From positions 682,001 to 746,000 of the forward strand of contig NZ_OEPZ01000001.1 of assembly GCF_900240315.1 (NCBI RefSeq): a stretch of 64,000 nucleotides of DNA. Reading direction: 5' to 3'. A model generated the notes under the pieces. It did not search any database. It was not told the origin of the DNA and saw only the letters and a program-made list of their open reading frames with translations. Origin of the DNA: Dorea phocaeensis. GTDB taxonomy: Bacteria > Bacillota > Clostridia > Lachnospirales > Lachnospiraceae. The translations under genes were made by a program, and so were the position numbers. Positions 51,140 to 61,068 of this stretch are shown here, in pieces (the stretch's first letter is position 1; each line of letters begins with the position of its first letter).

Positions 51140-52904
51140 CTTTCGACACCTCCTCTCCCAGCTGCGACTGGCAGATTTCCCGATAGACACCACATTCTGC
51201 CAATAGGCTTTCATGTGTTCCCACCCCTGCAAGCGCACCTTCCTCCAATACCAAGATCTGATCTGCATATCGAACTGCCGATACCCTCTGAGATACCAGG
51301 AACACCAAACGCTCTTTATTCTGTTCATTTAAGGACTTCCGAAGCGCTGCATCGGTAGCATAATCAAGCGCGGAAGAAGCGTCATCCAGAATCAGAATCT
51401 GCGGTTCCTTCACAAGCGCCCTTGCTATGGTTAGGCGCTGCTTCTGACCTCCGCTTAGATTCCTTCCATTCTGTTCAATTCTAAGATCCAGTCCCTCCTT
51501 CTTTTGTTCTACAAATTCTGCTGCCTGCGCAATTTGAAGCGCTTCTTTTAGCTTTGCATCCTTTGCATCCTTCTTTCCCCACTTCAAGTTATCCCGAAGG
51601 GTTCCCTGAAAAAGTACCGGATTCTGAGGAACAACTCCTATCATCGCCCGAAGCGCCGCAACATCCATCTGCCAAATCGGAACGCCGTCAATGCGGATCT
51701 CTCCCTGCCGGACATCATAAAACCTTGGAATCAGATTGATAAGTGTCGTCTTTCCACTTCCGGTTCCTCCGATAATCCCAATCGTCTGTCCTCTTTCTGC
51801 CGAAAATGTCAAATGACTTAAACTTGTACTTTGACTTCCCGGATAAATGAAACTAACATCGTCAAATTCCAGAAAGCCCTTCTTAGCATTTGCGCCTTCT
51901 TGTCTCTTCCGGTCCCCCTCCAGATTGGACTCCTCCTTTAAACCTACTGCCTTCTGCTGCTCTGACTCCAATTCAAACACAGCGTTCACTCTTGACAGAC
52001 AAGCGGACGCCTTCGTCATAAGAATAATCAGATCTGCCAGCTTCATCAGCTCTGCCAAAATCTGCAGCATATAATTCACCAGCGCAACCACTTGTCCCTG
52101 CGTCAGACTTCCGGCATCTACGCGGATTCCTCCTGTATAGAGGAGGCCCATCACCGCCAGATTCACTACAATGTACGTCAATGGATTTAAAAGCGCCGAG
52201 ATCTTTCCTACGAAAACCTGAAAAGCAGCCAGTCGATCCTGCTCCCTCTGAAATTCTTCTTGTTCCTGGCTCTGCCGGTTAAATGCACGGATGACTCTGG
52301 CTCCAAGAAGATTCTCTCTGGTCATCAACACCACCCGATCCAATTGCCTCTGCACTTTTTTATAAAGCGGCATGGAACAGAGCATAATAGAAAACACGAT
52401 GATCGAAAGAACCGGAATCGCCACCGCAAACAGAATCGCCGCCTTCCCATCCACAGTAAACGCCATCGCCATCGCTCCAAAAACAATGAACGGTGAACGC
52501 ATAAACAGGCGCAGAAACATATTAATTCCATTCTGCACCTGATTGATGTCCGACGTCATCCTTGTAATCAATGTCGAGGTTCCCGACTCGTCAATCTCCG
52601 CATAACCAAGACTTAGAATTTTCTGAAACAAATCCCGCCGAAGTCCCGTTCCCACATGAATGGCAACCCGCGCCGCAAAATACTGCGCGGTGATCGAGCA
52701 CACCAGCCCGATCACCGCTAACAAAAGCAAAACTCCTGCCATTTTTAATACATACGCGGAATCCTCTTCTCGAATTCCGTGATCAATCATGCCTGCAACC
52801 ACCAGTGGAACCAACAGTTCCAAACATGCCTCCAGGCATTTAAACAGAGGTGCCGTCACCGTCCTTACTTTATAACCTTGAAAATATTTCCCTAAACGCT
52901 TCAT
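51129..52904 (-). CDS. ABC exporter subunit 1 (membrane plus ATPase), degenerate half
   Basis: A 591-aa half-transporter with six membrane helices (~15-310) and an ATPase domain: Walker A GGTGSGKTTL and signature NLSGGQKQRLTIAR. Walker B is ILILDDASSALD, where Asp replaces the catalytic Glu. The H-loop is VSQRVSA, with Gln in place of His. Both changes mark the degenerate site typical of heterodimeric exporters. It starts 6 bp after the beta-CASP nuclease gene and overlaps subunit 2. Confidence 0.92.
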   Translation of the reverse strand: MKRLGKYFQGYKVRTVTAPLFKCLEACLELLVPLVVAGMIDHGIREEDSAYVLKMAGVLLLLAVIGLVCSITAQYFAARVAIHVGTGLRRDLFQKILSLGYAEIDESGTSTLITRMTSDINQVQNGINMFLRLFMRSPFIVFGAMAMAFTVDGKAAILFAVAIPVLSIIVFSIMLCSMPLYKKVQRQLDRVVLMTRENLLGARVIRAFNRQSQEQEEFQREQDRLAAFQVFVGKISALLNPLTYIVVNLAVMGLLYTGGIRVDAGSLTQGQVVALVNYMLQILAELMKLADLIILMTKASACLSRVNAVFELESEQQKAVGLKEESNLEGDRKRQEGANAKKGFLEFDDVSFIYPGSQSTSLSHLTFSAERGQTIGIIGGTGSGKTTLINLIPRFYDVRQGEIRIDGVPIWQMDVAALRAMIGVVPQNPVLFQGTLRDNLKWGKKDAKDAKLKEALQIAQAAEFVEQKKEGLDLRIEQNGRNLSGGQKQRLTIARALVKEPQILILDDASSALDYATDAALRKSLNEQNKERLVFLVSQRVSAVRYADQILVLEEGALAGVGTHESLLAECGVYREICQSQLGEEVSKDGR

Positions 52905-52910
52905 TTGTTC

Positions 52911-54521
52911 TTACTCTCGATCCCACTTCTCCGTCAAATTCTGAATCTGGCTTTCTAACTTTGCCAAGTCTTTATTCGCCAGCCCTTCCTGCTTGTAAAC
53001 CACCTCAAGGAGCCGCTTGGCAGCTGCAACCACACGGTTAAAGGCATGGTCTGCCCGAATTTTAACCGGTTTTTCTGCCGCCTTCTTCGGCATTTTTATA
53101 CCTTCCGTTACAATCTCGCCCGTTGCCAGATCTACACATCCTCCAGAATACGGCGCAAAGGCCGGACATCCGATCGTTTCCTCTACCAGACCTGCAAAAT
53201 GATCCGTCACGGTATCTTCTCCATGTACCACAATCACACGATCCGGTTTTTGTTCAAAGCCTTTCAGCCAATCAAGGAGTCCCTTCTGATCCGCATGTCC
53301 GCTAATTCCTTTCAAGACTTCAATTTTGGCATTCACGGTAATACTGTCCCCGAAAAGCTTCACCGACTCCGCCCCTTCAATCAACTTGCGTCCCAGCGTT
53401 CCAACCGCCTGGTATCCCACAAAACAAACCGTACACTCCGAACGCCACAGATTGTGTTTCAAATGGTGCCTGATTCTTCCCGCTTCACACATGCCGGATG
53501 CCGAAATAATCACCTTCGGCTTCTCGTCAAAGTTGATCAGCTTCGACTCCTCACTGGTAATCGTCGTCTTAAGACCCGGAAAAATCAGCGGGTTGATTCC
53601 CTGTTCTACTAAGGCCATCGCCTCTTCATCAAAACAGGATTTCACATTTTTATTAAAAACATTCGTTGCTTCAATTGCTAACGGGCTGTCTACATAAACC
53701 TCAAATCCCCGAAATTCCGGCAACAGATCTCTCTCTTTGATCTCCCGGATAAAATACAAAAGCTCCTGCGTCCTTCCTACCGCAAAAGACGGAATCACCA
53801 CATTCCCGCCGCGGAAAAATGTCTCTCGAAGAATCCGCGTAAATTCTCCCACATAATCCGGCCGTTCCTCTCCGTGCGTGCGGTCTCCATAAGTGGATTC
53901 AATCACCACATAATCCGCCTCCGACACTTTCCCCGGATCCCGGATAATCGGTTGATTGGTATTTCCCACATCTCCTGAGAACACAATCTTCTTCGTTATG
54001 TCCCCTTCTGTTACCCACACTTCAATGCAGGCAGATCCAAGCAGATGACCGATATCGTGAAATTCCACTTCAATGCCTTCACACAGTGTAATCCTCTGCT
54101 CATAATCACAGGGAGCCAGAAGCTTAATCGCCGCATCTGCATCCGCCATCGTATACACCGGCTCATACAGTTCGCCTCCGCTTCGTCTCGCCTTTCGATT
54201 CCGCCATTCTGCCTCAAATTCCTGAATATGCGCACTGTCACGGAGCATAATATTACAGAGATCTGCCGTAGCAAATGTAGTTACCACTTCTCCCACAAAT
54301 CCCTGCTTGCAGAGCAGCGGAATATTTCCGGAGTGGTCAATATGCGCATGGGTCAAAAGAATGTAGTCAATATCTCCCGCAGTAACCGGAAGCTGCTGAT
54401 TCTCATAGAGATCCGGTCCCTGCTCCATTCCGCAGTCGATCAGGATATTCTTTCCACATGCTTCCAGCAGATGACAGCTTCCTGTCACTTCGTGAGCTGC
54501 ACCATAAAAATTAAGTCTCAT
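52911..54521 (-). CDS. MBL-fold/beta-CASP ribonuclease-like protein
   Basis: A 536-aa protein of the RNA-processing MBL group. LLTHAHIDHSGNIP holds HxHxDH, DIGHLLGSACIEVW and VVFSGDVG-type strands give further ligands, and ESTYGDRTHGE is the motif of this group. The beta-CASP domain (GNVVIPSFAVGRTQELLYFI, VYVDSPLAI, IISASGMCEAGRI) and GHADQKGLLDW follow. A C-terminal basic helix (~490-536) may bind RNA. It acts on RNA by family; the target is unknown. It sits between sigE and the exporter genes on the same strand. Confidence 0.9.
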   Translation of the reverse strand: MRLNFYGAAHEVTGSCHLLEACGKNILIDCGMEQGPDLYENQQLPVTAGDIDYILLTHAHIDHSGNIPLLCKQGFVGEVVTTFATADLCNIMLRDSAHIQEFEAEWRNRKARRSGGELYEPVYTMADADAAIKLLAPCDYEQRITLCEGIEVEFHDIGHLLGSACIEVWVTEGDITKKIVFSGDVGNTNQPIIRDPGKVSEADYVVIESTYGDRTHGEERPDYVGEFTRILRETFFRGGNVVIPSFAVGRTQELLYFIREIKERDLLPEFRGFEVYVDSPLAIEATNVFNKNVKSCFDEEAMALVEQGINPLIFPGLKTTITSEESKLINFDEKPKVIISASGMCEAGRIRHHLKHNLWRSECTVCFVGYQAVGTLGRKLIEGAESVKLFGDSITVNAKIEVLKGISGHADQKGLLDWLKGFEQKPDRVIVVHGEDTVTDHFAGLVEETIGCPAFAPYSGGCVDLATGEIVTEGIKMPKKAAEKPVKIRADHAFNRVVAAAKRLLEVVYKQEGLANKDLAKLESQIQNLTEKWDRE

Positions 54522-54570
54522 ATACCCAACCCCTTTTTCTTTTCATTGTAACACCTTTTTCTCATTGTTT

Positions 54571-55311
54571 CTATGAATACTTTACGATCTCACGTTTTAA
54601 TCTCTGCATAATCTTTTTTTCCAGTCTTGAAATATAAGACTGCGAAATCCCCAGAAGATCCGCCACCTCTTTTTGCGTCTTCTCTTCTCCGTCCGGCATC
54701 CCAAGTCCAAACCGCATCTTAATAATCGTTCGTTCTCTTCCTGACAGCCTCCCGATTGCTCGAAGCAATACTTTCTTCTCTGCTTCCTGCTCTAAATCCC
54801 GGTAAATCGTATCCTCCTCCGTTCCCAGAATATCCGACAGCAGAAGTTCATTCCCATCCCAATCCACATTCAGTGGCTCATCGATGGATACCTCCAGCTT
54901 CGTCTTATTGTTTCTTCTAAGATACATCAAAATCTCATTTTCAATACAGCGCGACGCATATGTGGCAAGCTTGATATTCTTCTCCGGATTAAACGTATTA
55001 ATTGCTTTTATTAACCCAATCGTACCAATAGAAATCAAATCCTCTACCCCAACCCCTGTATTATCAAACTTTTTCGCTATGTATACCACCAGCCTCAAAT
55101 TATGTTCAATCAAAATTTTTTTAGCCAGTTCATCCTCTTCTGATCCCAAATGGCTGATCGCTGTCGCTTCTTCTTCCGCGTTCAAAGGCGCCGGCAAAAT
55201 ATCCGCTCCCCCGATATAGTGAATATCCTTCTTATCCGGGAAAAGAAGCGTCCTAAGATCCGGAACAACTTTGAATTTGAATTGATGAGGTACCGCTACT
55301 TTAATTACCAT
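54571..55311 (-). CDS. sigE: RNA polymerase sporulation sigma factor SigE (pro-sigma-E)
   Basis: Early mother-cell sigma factor made as an inactive precursor. The 246-aa protein has an N-terminal pro-sequence ending near [15 protein letters not shown], the segment SpoIIGA cuts. Region 2 ([37 protein letters not shown]), and region 4 ([42 protein letters not shown]) follow. Its SD (GGAGGAG) is in the last codons of spoIIGA, two bases upstream, so the protease and its substrate are translationally linked. Confidence 0.97.
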   Translation of the reverse strand: MVIKVAVPHQFKFKVVPDLRTLLFPDKKDIHYIGGADILPAPLNAEEEATAISHLGSEEDELAKKILIEHNLRLVVYIAKKFDNTGVGVEDLISIGTIGLIKAINTFNPEKNIKLATYASRCIENEILMYLRRNNKTKLEVSIDEPLNVDWDGNELLLSDILGTEEDTIYRDLEQEAEKKVLLRAIGRLSGRERTIIKMRFGLGMPDGEEKTQKEVADLLGISQSYISRLEKKIMQRLKREIVKYS

Positions 55312-55313
55312 AA

Positions 55314-56093
55314 TTATACTCCTCCTGTAAATATATCAGGATTCAGAATCATCTGGTAATCATCTCCGCTAAGATTTCCTTCTCCAACAGCGGCCAAAGG
55401 GTGCTCGATCCAGCATTTTCTTTCCTCTATCCATATCCCATCCAGTTCAAAAAGCGGCATGACTCCCGCCTCTTTTCCGATAGAATGGTATGGAATATAG
55501 CGAAACGGCTCTTCCCCCTGCTCCCAAAGCTTCTCTGCCGTCTCCCTGCTAAGTACCGACACCGGTTTCCCGCTCCAGATATCCGTCAACGTATTTCCGG
55601 TATCCACAAGAGCCTTCACCTCACACTCCTTCTCTCCTTTCTTCAGACGGATACGCATCCGATTCCGATTCTGCCGGATCTGGCACACCGCCAAATCCCA
55701 GAGAGCAGAGACTACCAAATAGCTAAGCACCGCCAACAGAAAGAACAAGCTTCCCATCCGCAGATAGGGCTGGAGCAGCTCCATCACACCGCCAAGAAAG
55801 ATTCCGCCGATATGGAGAAATATCCACGCCTTCGCCAGCTCTCTTCCCCGATGAATTCCAAGTCCTGTTATGATCATTACAAGACTAACCGGTATGTACA
55901 GAAGAGCATACTTCAAAACCGCAGATGGAATCGGAAGAATTACCACCAAACAAGTAAAAACACTTCCCAGAAACGCCCCAAAGCAACGCCGTCCCATAGA
56001 AACCTCTCGCTTCAACATTTTCCCCAAAAGCAAAAGTGTCAGATAATCCATCATAAAGTTTACCGTGAAAAACACATCCAGATACAGTTCCAT
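55314..56093 (-). CDS. spoIIGA: Sporulation sigma-E processing peptidase SpoIIGA
   Basis: Membrane aspartic protease that activates pro-sigma-E after asymmetric division. The 259-aa protein has five hydrophobic segments in its N-terminal ~150 residues ([24 protein letters not shown] opening) and a cytosolic domain with the catalytic [13 protein letters not shown] (DTGN) motif at ~170. I chose the ATG at 56093 over a GTG at 56105 for spacing. It heads the spoIIG operon behind a Spo0A-type promoter. Confidence 0.93.
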   Translation of the reverse strand: MELYLDVFFTVNFMMDYLTLLLLGKMLKREVSMGRRCFGAFLGSVFTCLVVILPIPSAVLKYALLYIPVSLVMIITGLGIHRGRELAKAWIFLHIGGIFLGGVMELLQPYLRMGSLFFLLAVLSYLVVSALWDLAVCQIRQNRNRMRIRLKKGEKECEVKALVDTGNTLTDIWSGKPVSVLSRETAEKLWEQGEEPFRYIPYHSIGKEAGVMPLFELDGIWIEERKCWIEHPLAAVGEGNLSGDDYQMILNPDIFTGGV

Positions 56094-56156
56094 GCACGCA
56101 TTCACCTTCTTCCGCCTTCGTTATTCACCGGTCAGTCTGATTGTTAAGCAAGACAT

Positions 56157-56189
56157 ATTATACGAGCCGTGGCCGAAAGATTTTGTCAG
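56157..56189 (-). promoter_or_regulatory. spoIIG-type promoter with long spacer
   Basis: Minus-strand -35 CTGACA (56184-56189), 21-bp spacer, perfect -10 TATAAT (56157-56162). B. subtilis spoIIG is known for an unusual ~22-bp spacer that makes it Spo0A-dependent, so the match in layout is striking. The transcript would start about 57 bp before the ATG. Confidence 0.75.
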
Positions 56190-56214
56190 AAGCTGTTGCC
56201 TGTTCGGATTTTCG

Positions 56215-56222
56215 TTCGACAA
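56215..56222 (-). promoter_or_regulatory. Spo0A binding box (0A box)
   Basis: TTGTCGAA on the minus strand, a perfect 0A box, centred about 30 bp upstream of the spoIIGA -35. Confidence 0.78.
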
Positions 56223-56254
56223 ATTTTCCCTGCGTTTCCGCAAAAATAAATATT

Positions 56255-56296
56255 AAAAAAACAGAGTCCATCTGCATCTGCAAATGAACCCTGTTT
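56255..56296 (-). terminator. Rho-independent terminator of ftsZ
   Basis: On the minus strand AAACAGGGTTCATTTGC (56280-56296) pairs with GCAGATGGACTCTGTTT (56259-56275; three G-U), loop AGAT, followed by seven T. It separates the division cluster from spoIIGA. Confidence 0.9.
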
Positions 56297-56329
56297 AAAT
56301 TTTTAAGTATAATAACTGTTAAAACATTC

Positions 56330-57613
56330 TTATTTCTTAAAGAAATCCGGAATCTTAATAGACTGCTCTTTCACTCTGCTTGTTGGAGTCTTTGGTGTCT
56401 CCAATGTCGGAGCGGTTCCGCCTACCGGTCTTCTAGTGGTCGTTCCCGCACCATTTCTAGGTGATGCCATACCAAGATCCAATCCCGCTGAAGATGCTGT
56501 TCTAGTACTTGTCTGTCTTGCCGGAGCAGTTCTCGTAGGCTTTGCTGCTGAAGCATTCTGAGTCTGTCTCTCATAATTCTGAGACGCAGATGCAGATGCA
56601 TGAGGCATAGAAGACATTCTCGAATTCTCCAATCTAGATTTTAACTTTGAAGCGCTTCCTCCTACATTATGCAGACCTGTCGCAATAACCGTAATCGTAG
56701 CTTCATCTGCTCTAGAATCGTCGTACATCGCACCGAAAATAATGTTGGCATCTTCTCCTGCCAGCTCCTGTACATATTCTGCCGCATCTGACGCATCCAT
56801 CAATGTGATATCACCAGATACATTAATAATAACATGGGATGCTCCTGCAATCGTGGTCTCAAGAAGAGGACTTGCTACAGCCTGCTTCACAGCCTCCAGC
56901 GCTTTATCATCACCACGGCCCTGACCGATACCGATATGCGCAATACCTTTGTCCGTCATAACCGTCTGTACGTCAGCAAAGTCAAGGTTAATCAAAGAAG
57001 GTACATTAATCAGGTCGGTAATACCCTGAATACCCTGCTGCAGAACCTCATCCGCTTTCTTCAGAGCCTCCGGCATGGTTGTACGTCTGTCCACCACTTC
57101 CAAAAGCTTGTCATTTGGAATAACAATCAGTGTATCTACACTCTCTTTTAATTTTTCAATTCCAGCAAGAGCATTATTCATACGGGTCTTGGACTCGAAA
57201 CGGAACGGCTTTGTTACAACGCCAACCGTCAATGCTCCCTGCTCTTTTGCAATCCGTGCAACGACTGGTGTTGCTCCGGTTCCGGTACCTCCACCCATTC
57301 CACAGGTAACGAATACCATGTCTGCACCTTTTAATGCAGCGGAAACTTCTTCTGCACTCTCTTCTGCTGCCTTCTCACCAATCTCTGGTCTTGCTCCTGC
57401 TCCCAGTCCTTTGGTAATCTTGTCACCAATCTGCATAAGGGTTGGTGCCTTACATAACTGAAGTGCCTGTTTATCTGTATTAATAGCGATAAATTCAACG
57501 CCGGCAATCTGTTCGTCAATCATTCGGTTTACAGCGTTATTTCCACCGCCTCCAACTCCAACAACAATAATTTTTGCCGCCGCTTCTGATTCGTTCGTCT
57601 TAATTTCTAGCAA
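56330..57613 (-). CDS. ftsZ: Cell division protein FtsZ
   Basis: Tubulin-like GTPase that forms the division ring. The 427-aa protein has [17 protein letters not shown], the GTP loop [27 protein letters not shown] (T7 loop region), a variable Ser/Thr/Arg/Pro linker (~320-410) and the conserved tail IKIPDFFKK that binds FtsA/SepF. The best start is TTG at 57613 (MLEIKTNES), eight bases after AAAGGAGG; the in-frame codons further upstream have no site and no conservation. At least one consensus promoter precedes it. Confidence 0.96.
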   Translation of the reverse strand: MLEIKTNESEAAAKIIVVGVGGGGNNAVNRMIDEQIAGVEFIAINTDKQALQLCKAPTLMQIGDKITKGLGAGARPEIGEKAAEESAEEVSAALKGADMVFVTCGMGGGTGTGATPVVARIAKEQGALTVGVVTKPFRFESKTRMNNALAGIEKLKESVDTLIVIPNDKLLEVVDRRTTMPEALKKADEVLQQGIQGITDLINVPSLINLDFADVQTVMTDKGIAHIGIGQGRGDDKALEAVKQAVASPLLETTIAGASHVIINVSGDITLMDASDAAEYVQELAGEDANIIFGAMYDDSRADEATITVIATGLHNVGGSASKLKSRLENSRMSSMPHASASASQNYERQTQNASAAKPTRTAPARQTSTRTASSAGLDLGMASPRNGAGTTTRRPVGGTAPTLETPKTPTSRVKEQSIKIPDFFKK

Positions 57614-57700
57614 GGGTTTCTCCTCCTTTGTTTCCTCATTATATATTATACATCCCATACATAAGCGCTGAAAAAGTTCAGTTTTGCCATATATAACTAT

Positions 57701-57729
57701 ATAATATAGACTTTTGTATAAAAGATCAA
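57701..57729 (-). promoter_or_regulatory. Candidate ftsZ promoter
   Basis: -35 TTGATC (57724-57729), 17-bp spacer, -10 TATTAT (57701-57706). A second TATAAT about 40-50 bp further on toward the gene could be another start. Confidence 0.6.
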
Positions 57730-57748
57730 TAGAATTTATTTATTTTTA

Positions 57749-58513
57749 TTAATTTTCTTGCGGAAATTCCCCTTTATCAAAGGTAATTGTCGTACTTGTC
57801 TCCGAATAATTTTCCAAATGCAGGGTTCCTTCTTGATCTCCAAGCTTTTCCAAAATCGGACGAATCTGTGCAATCTGCTCTGGAGTAACCGTTTTCCCCA
57901 GACCGACGCAGACATTTCCAATGTAAAGATACAGCTCATGGTTGATGCAGACAATTCGGTCCGACGAAAGCTCATGCTTACTGATCTCCTGTGTAGCGTC
58001 CAGAATTTCCTCAAAAATCCTGGTATCCTCCGACTTCAGCTGCCCATAGAGGCTGATCCCTTTTACCTCAATGCCTTCCACCCTCGGAATCCCTTCTATG
58101 GCCGCGGTAGACTGGGCAACCACCGTTCCCTCTTTGTCAAAATATGCATACTCCTGCCCATTTTGGACATATCCGATAATCGGCTTTTCCTTCACCTTAA
58201 TTTCCAGCGCCCAAGGTGCTTTCATATGAATCTTTAAGTTCTCCAGGCAGGGAAGCTTCTCACCTTTTCCCAAAGCGTACTTTCCAAGAATATACAGCGT
58301 ATTTACAGAATACTTATCATTCTTCACCATATCTACAATTTCCTGATCCGTACTGTACTCATTTCCACTGACTTCTATTTCCTGTACATAGAACAGAATC
58401 AATATCCCCAAAGCAAGAATCGCCGCCGCCAAAAGAAGTACTACAAACGCATACAATCGGTGCGTCTTTTTCTTCTTGGTCGTTTTCTCTTCCCGCTGTT
58501 CTGTTTTTTTCAT
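57749..58513 (-). CDS. ftsQ: Cell division protein FtsQ/DivIB
   Basis: Single-pass divisome protein, 254 aa. A Lys-rich cytosolic start (REEKTTKKKKTHR), one transmembrane helix (LYAFVVLLLAAAILALGILILFYV), then the POTRA domain (VQEIEVSGNEYSTDQEIVDMVK; IHMKAPWALEIKVKEKPIIGYV) and the beta domain (TVVAQSTAAIEGIPRVEGIEV). The fit to FtsQ/DivIB topology is good. It lies between ftsW and ftsZ, its normal place. Confidence 0.92.
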   Translation of the reverse strand: MKKTEQREEKTTKKKKTHRLYAFVVLLLAAAILALGILILFYVQEIEVSGNEYSTDQEIVDMVKNDKYSVNTLYILGKYALGKGEKLPCLENLKIHMKAPWALEIKVKEKPIIGYVQNGQEYAYFDKEGTVVAQSTAAIEGIPRVEGIEVKGISLYGQLKSEDTRIFEEILDATQEISKHELSSDRIVCINHELYLYIGNVCVGLGKTVTPEQIAQIRPILEKLGDQEGTLHLENYSETSTTITFDKGEFPQEN

Positions 58514-58553
58514 TTTCTATATTCCTCTTTTCATCGGTGTTTTATTTATCAGT

Positions 58554-59651
58554 TTATTTTACCAAAGATGATACGCTAAGCACAAGCCCCATTTCCAAAA
58601 GCAGGAATACAACTGACGTTCCGCCATAACTGACAAAGGGAAGTGTAATTCCCGTATTCGGAATCGTATTTGTCACTACTGCAATGTTTAGAATCACCTG
58701 AATCATCATATGCGCCATGGCACCGCACGCAATCAGCGCACCAAATAAATCTTTGGCATGGGTCGCAATCACGAAAAAGCGCCATATCAGAATTAAAAAT
58801 AACAGCATCAGAAAACCGGCTCCAAACAATCCGATCTCCTCGCAGATAATCGAGAAAATCATATCGTTTTGTGCCTCCGGCACAAATCCCAGCTTCTGAA
58901 CGCTCTGCCCCAATCCCCTTCCAAATAGTCCGCCGGAGCCAATGGCATAGAGCCCCTGAAGGGTCTGATACCCCTTTTCATACGCCTCCGGATTTCTCCA
59001 AATCGCAAGGCGTTCCAGACGATAGCTTTCCAAGGCAAGAAATACGCCCAAAAATCCTACTCCCGCAAGCCCCATCACCACAAACTGTCTATACTTCGGA
59101 CTCGCCGTAAAGATCAGGACGCCTCCGATTCCGAGAATGATGATCGCCGTACTTAAGTTGCTGGCTCCCACCAGGCCCACAATAGGAAGAATTAAGAGCA
59201 TCACCCTTGCCATTGTCCGCATCTTCCCCATCCGTACCGCATCACGGCTGACTATGCAGGCAAGGAAGATGATCACCGCCACCTTCGCATACTCAGAAGG
59301 CTGAAAAGAAAAGGGTCCTAAAGACAACCATCTTTTGGACCCATTGTATTCATCTCCCACGAACAGAACCGCCAGCGACAATAAAACAGCCGTCGCATAA
59401 CCCAGCCATGCAAAGCGTTTCCAGATATGATAATCCATTCTCGCCACCATAAACATTCCTGCTATTCCAAGAAGGGTTGCAAAGATCTGTTTCTTCAGAT
59501 AGTAGAACGAATCGTGAAACTTTACTTCTCCGTTGTAAGCGCTGGTACTGTAAAGGATGACAAGCCCCATCGCAAGGAGCGCTGCAAGTACAGCAAGCAT
59601 TACAACATCATATTTTCTTTTTCCCACCTGACTGTCCCTTCGTCCGGTCAA
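58554..59651 (-). CDS. ftsW: SEDS peptidoglycan polymerase FtsW
   Basis: Ten-span membrane glycosyltransferase polymerising lipid II at the septum with its partner PBP. The 365-aa protein has LVILYSTSAYN, NGSKRWLSLGPFSFQPSEYAKVAVIIFLA, the LGRGLGQSVQKLGFVPEAQNDMIFSIICEEIGLFG loop (with the key Glu), and GITLPFVSYGGTSV. SpoVE or RodA are close relatives; the dcw position favours FtsW or the sporulating-cell equivalent SpoVE. Gene order mraY-murD-ftsW lacks murG next to it. Confidence 0.92.
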   Translation of the reverse strand: MTGRRDSQVGKRKYDVVMLAVLAALLAMGLVILYSTSAYNGEVKFHDSFYYLKKQIFATLLGIAGMFMVARMDYHIWKRFAWLGYATAVLLSLAVLFVGDEYNGSKRWLSLGPFSFQPSEYAKVAVIIFLACIVSRDAVRMGKMRTMARVMLLILPIVGLVGASNLSTAIIILGIGGVLIFTASPKYRQFVVMGLAGVGFLGVFLALESYRLERLAIWRNPEAYEKGYQTLQGLYAIGSGGLFGRGLGQSVQKLGFVPEAQNDMIFSIICEEIGLFGAGFLMLLFLILIWRFFVIATHAKDLFGALIACGAMAHMMIQVILNIAVVTNTIPNTGITLPFVSYGGTSVVFLLLEMGLVLSVSSLVK

Positions 59652-59664
59652 TGTACGCCACCTC

Positions 59665-61020
59665 TTATAAGGAATTTACAATTTCTTTAAACTTCTCTCC
59701 GCGTACTTCATAATTCGGAAACATTCCCCAGCTTGCACAGGCCGGTGACAAAAGTACTGCATCTCCGTTCTCAGCCGTCTTCGCCGCCAGAAGAACTGCC
59801 TCCTCAAATGTATCTGCAAACACATAGTCATGGAAACCACAGGCATCTGCGTCTCTTGCAATCTTCTCTTTCGTCTCGCCAACCAGGATCAGCTTCTTCA
59901 CCTTACCGTCAAAGCTTTCTATCCATTCTGTATAGACAGAATCCTTATCGTATCCGCCTCCGATCAGCACGGTCGGACGGTTCATCGCCTGGATTCCCTT
60001 GATCGCAGCATCTGGATTGGTACCCTTAGAGTCATTGTAGTAAGCTACACCATTTTTCTCCGTCACGTATTCAATCCGGTGTTCCACGCCGCCAAATACT
60101 TTCACACTCTTTCGGATTACATCCATCGGCACACCATACACATAAGCCATAGCTGCCGCCGCCATCACATTTTCATAATTGTGTGTTCCAAGAATCTTCA
60201 AATCCTCTACCGCACATACTTCCTGCTTTTTCCCATAAGCCAGGATTATCTTCCCTTCTTCCAGGTAAATCCCCTCTTCTAATGTATGCCGGCTGCTGAA
60301 ATACAGAACCTTCGCACGAATCTTTTTTCCAAATTCCCGCGTCAATTCATCCTCATAATTCAAAATGCAGAAATCTTCTTCTGTCTGATTCCTGGCGATA
60401 TTCTTCTTCGCATTAACATAAGCTTCCATCGTGTGATGCCGATTCAAATGATCCGGCGTAAAATTCAAAATAGCACTGACTTTTGGCCGAAAGCTGTCAA
60501 TCGTCTCCAACTGAAAACTACTCATTTCTGCCACTGTAATCGTCTGATCAGTCATATCATCTGCCACGATGGTATATGGATTCCCGATATTGCCTACTAC
60601 ATAGACATCATCCTGATAATTCTTCATAATCTCGCCCAGAAGAGACGTTGTTGTTGTCTTCCCATTGGTACCAGTAATTGCCAGCACATCCCCTCTGCCA
60701 TACTGATAAGCAAGCTCAATCTCTCCAATCACACGTATCTTCTGCGCCTTCATGGCTTCTACAATCGGAAGATCCGTTGGAACGCCAGGGCTTAACACAA
60801 CCAGATCCAGCTCCGAAAGAAGTTCTTCCGGGAATGTTCCAATCACAACTTCCGCTCTGCTTCCTGGTGTCAGACGTTCTTTTACCTCTTCTGCTTTCAA
60901 TGCATTGTTCCCATCATAGAGCACAACTTTTGCTCCATGCGTTTCCAAAAGTTTTACCGCACCGATTCCGCTGATCCCAGAACCAAAGACGAGAACCTTC
61001 TTTCCTGTTACATCCATCAT
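59665..61020 (-). CDS. murD: UDP-N-acetylmuramoylalanine--D-glutamate ligase
   Basis: Adds D-Glu to UDP-MurNAc-L-Ala in the cytosol. The 451-aa protein has the N-terminal Rossmann part (VLVFGSGISGIGAVKLL), the ATP loop ITGTNGKTTTTSLLGEI, the central motif NFTPDHLNRHHTMEAYVNAKKNI with the carbamylated-Lys region downstream, GVEHRIEYV, and YNDSKGTNPDA. ATG at 61020 follows AGAAGGAG by six bases; an earlier ATG at 61056 has a weaker site (AGGAAAG). Part of the mraY-murD-ftsW run. Confidence 0.95.
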   Translation of the reverse strand: MMDVTGKKVLVFGSGISGIGAVKLLETHGAKVVLYDGNNALKAEEVKERLTPGSRAEVVIGTFPEELLSELDLVVLSPGVPTDLPIVEAMKAQKIRVIGEIELAYQYGRGDVLAITGTNGKTTTTSLLGEIMKNYQDDVYVVGNIGNPYTIVADDMTDQTITVAEMSSFQLETIDSFRPKVSAILNFTPDHLNRHHTMEAYVNAKKNIARNQTEEDFCILNYEDELTREFGKKIRAKVLYFSSRHTLEEGIYLEEGKIILAYGKKQEVCAVEDLKILGTHNYENVMAAAAMAYVYGVPMDVIRKSVKVFGGVEHRIEYVTEKNGVAYYNDSKGTNPDAAIKGIQAMNRPTVLIGGGYDKDSVYTEWIESFDGKVKKLILVGETKEKIARDADACGFHDYVFADTFEEAVLLAAKTAENGDAVLLSPACASWGMFPNYEVRGEKFKEIVNSL

Positions 61021-61068
61021 CTCTATCTCCTTCTCTCCTGCCACGCATTTCTCCATCGTCTTTCCTGA

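Noticed and set aside
51140-51328. Longer start for ABC exporter subunit 2
   Set aside because: The extra 63 codons lie inside the partner gene and lack homology; GGAGG precedes 51139.
57614-57658. ATG at 57658 as the ftsZ start
   Set aside because: No SD precedes it, while AAAGGAGG sits eight bases before the TTG at 57613, where conserved sequence begins.
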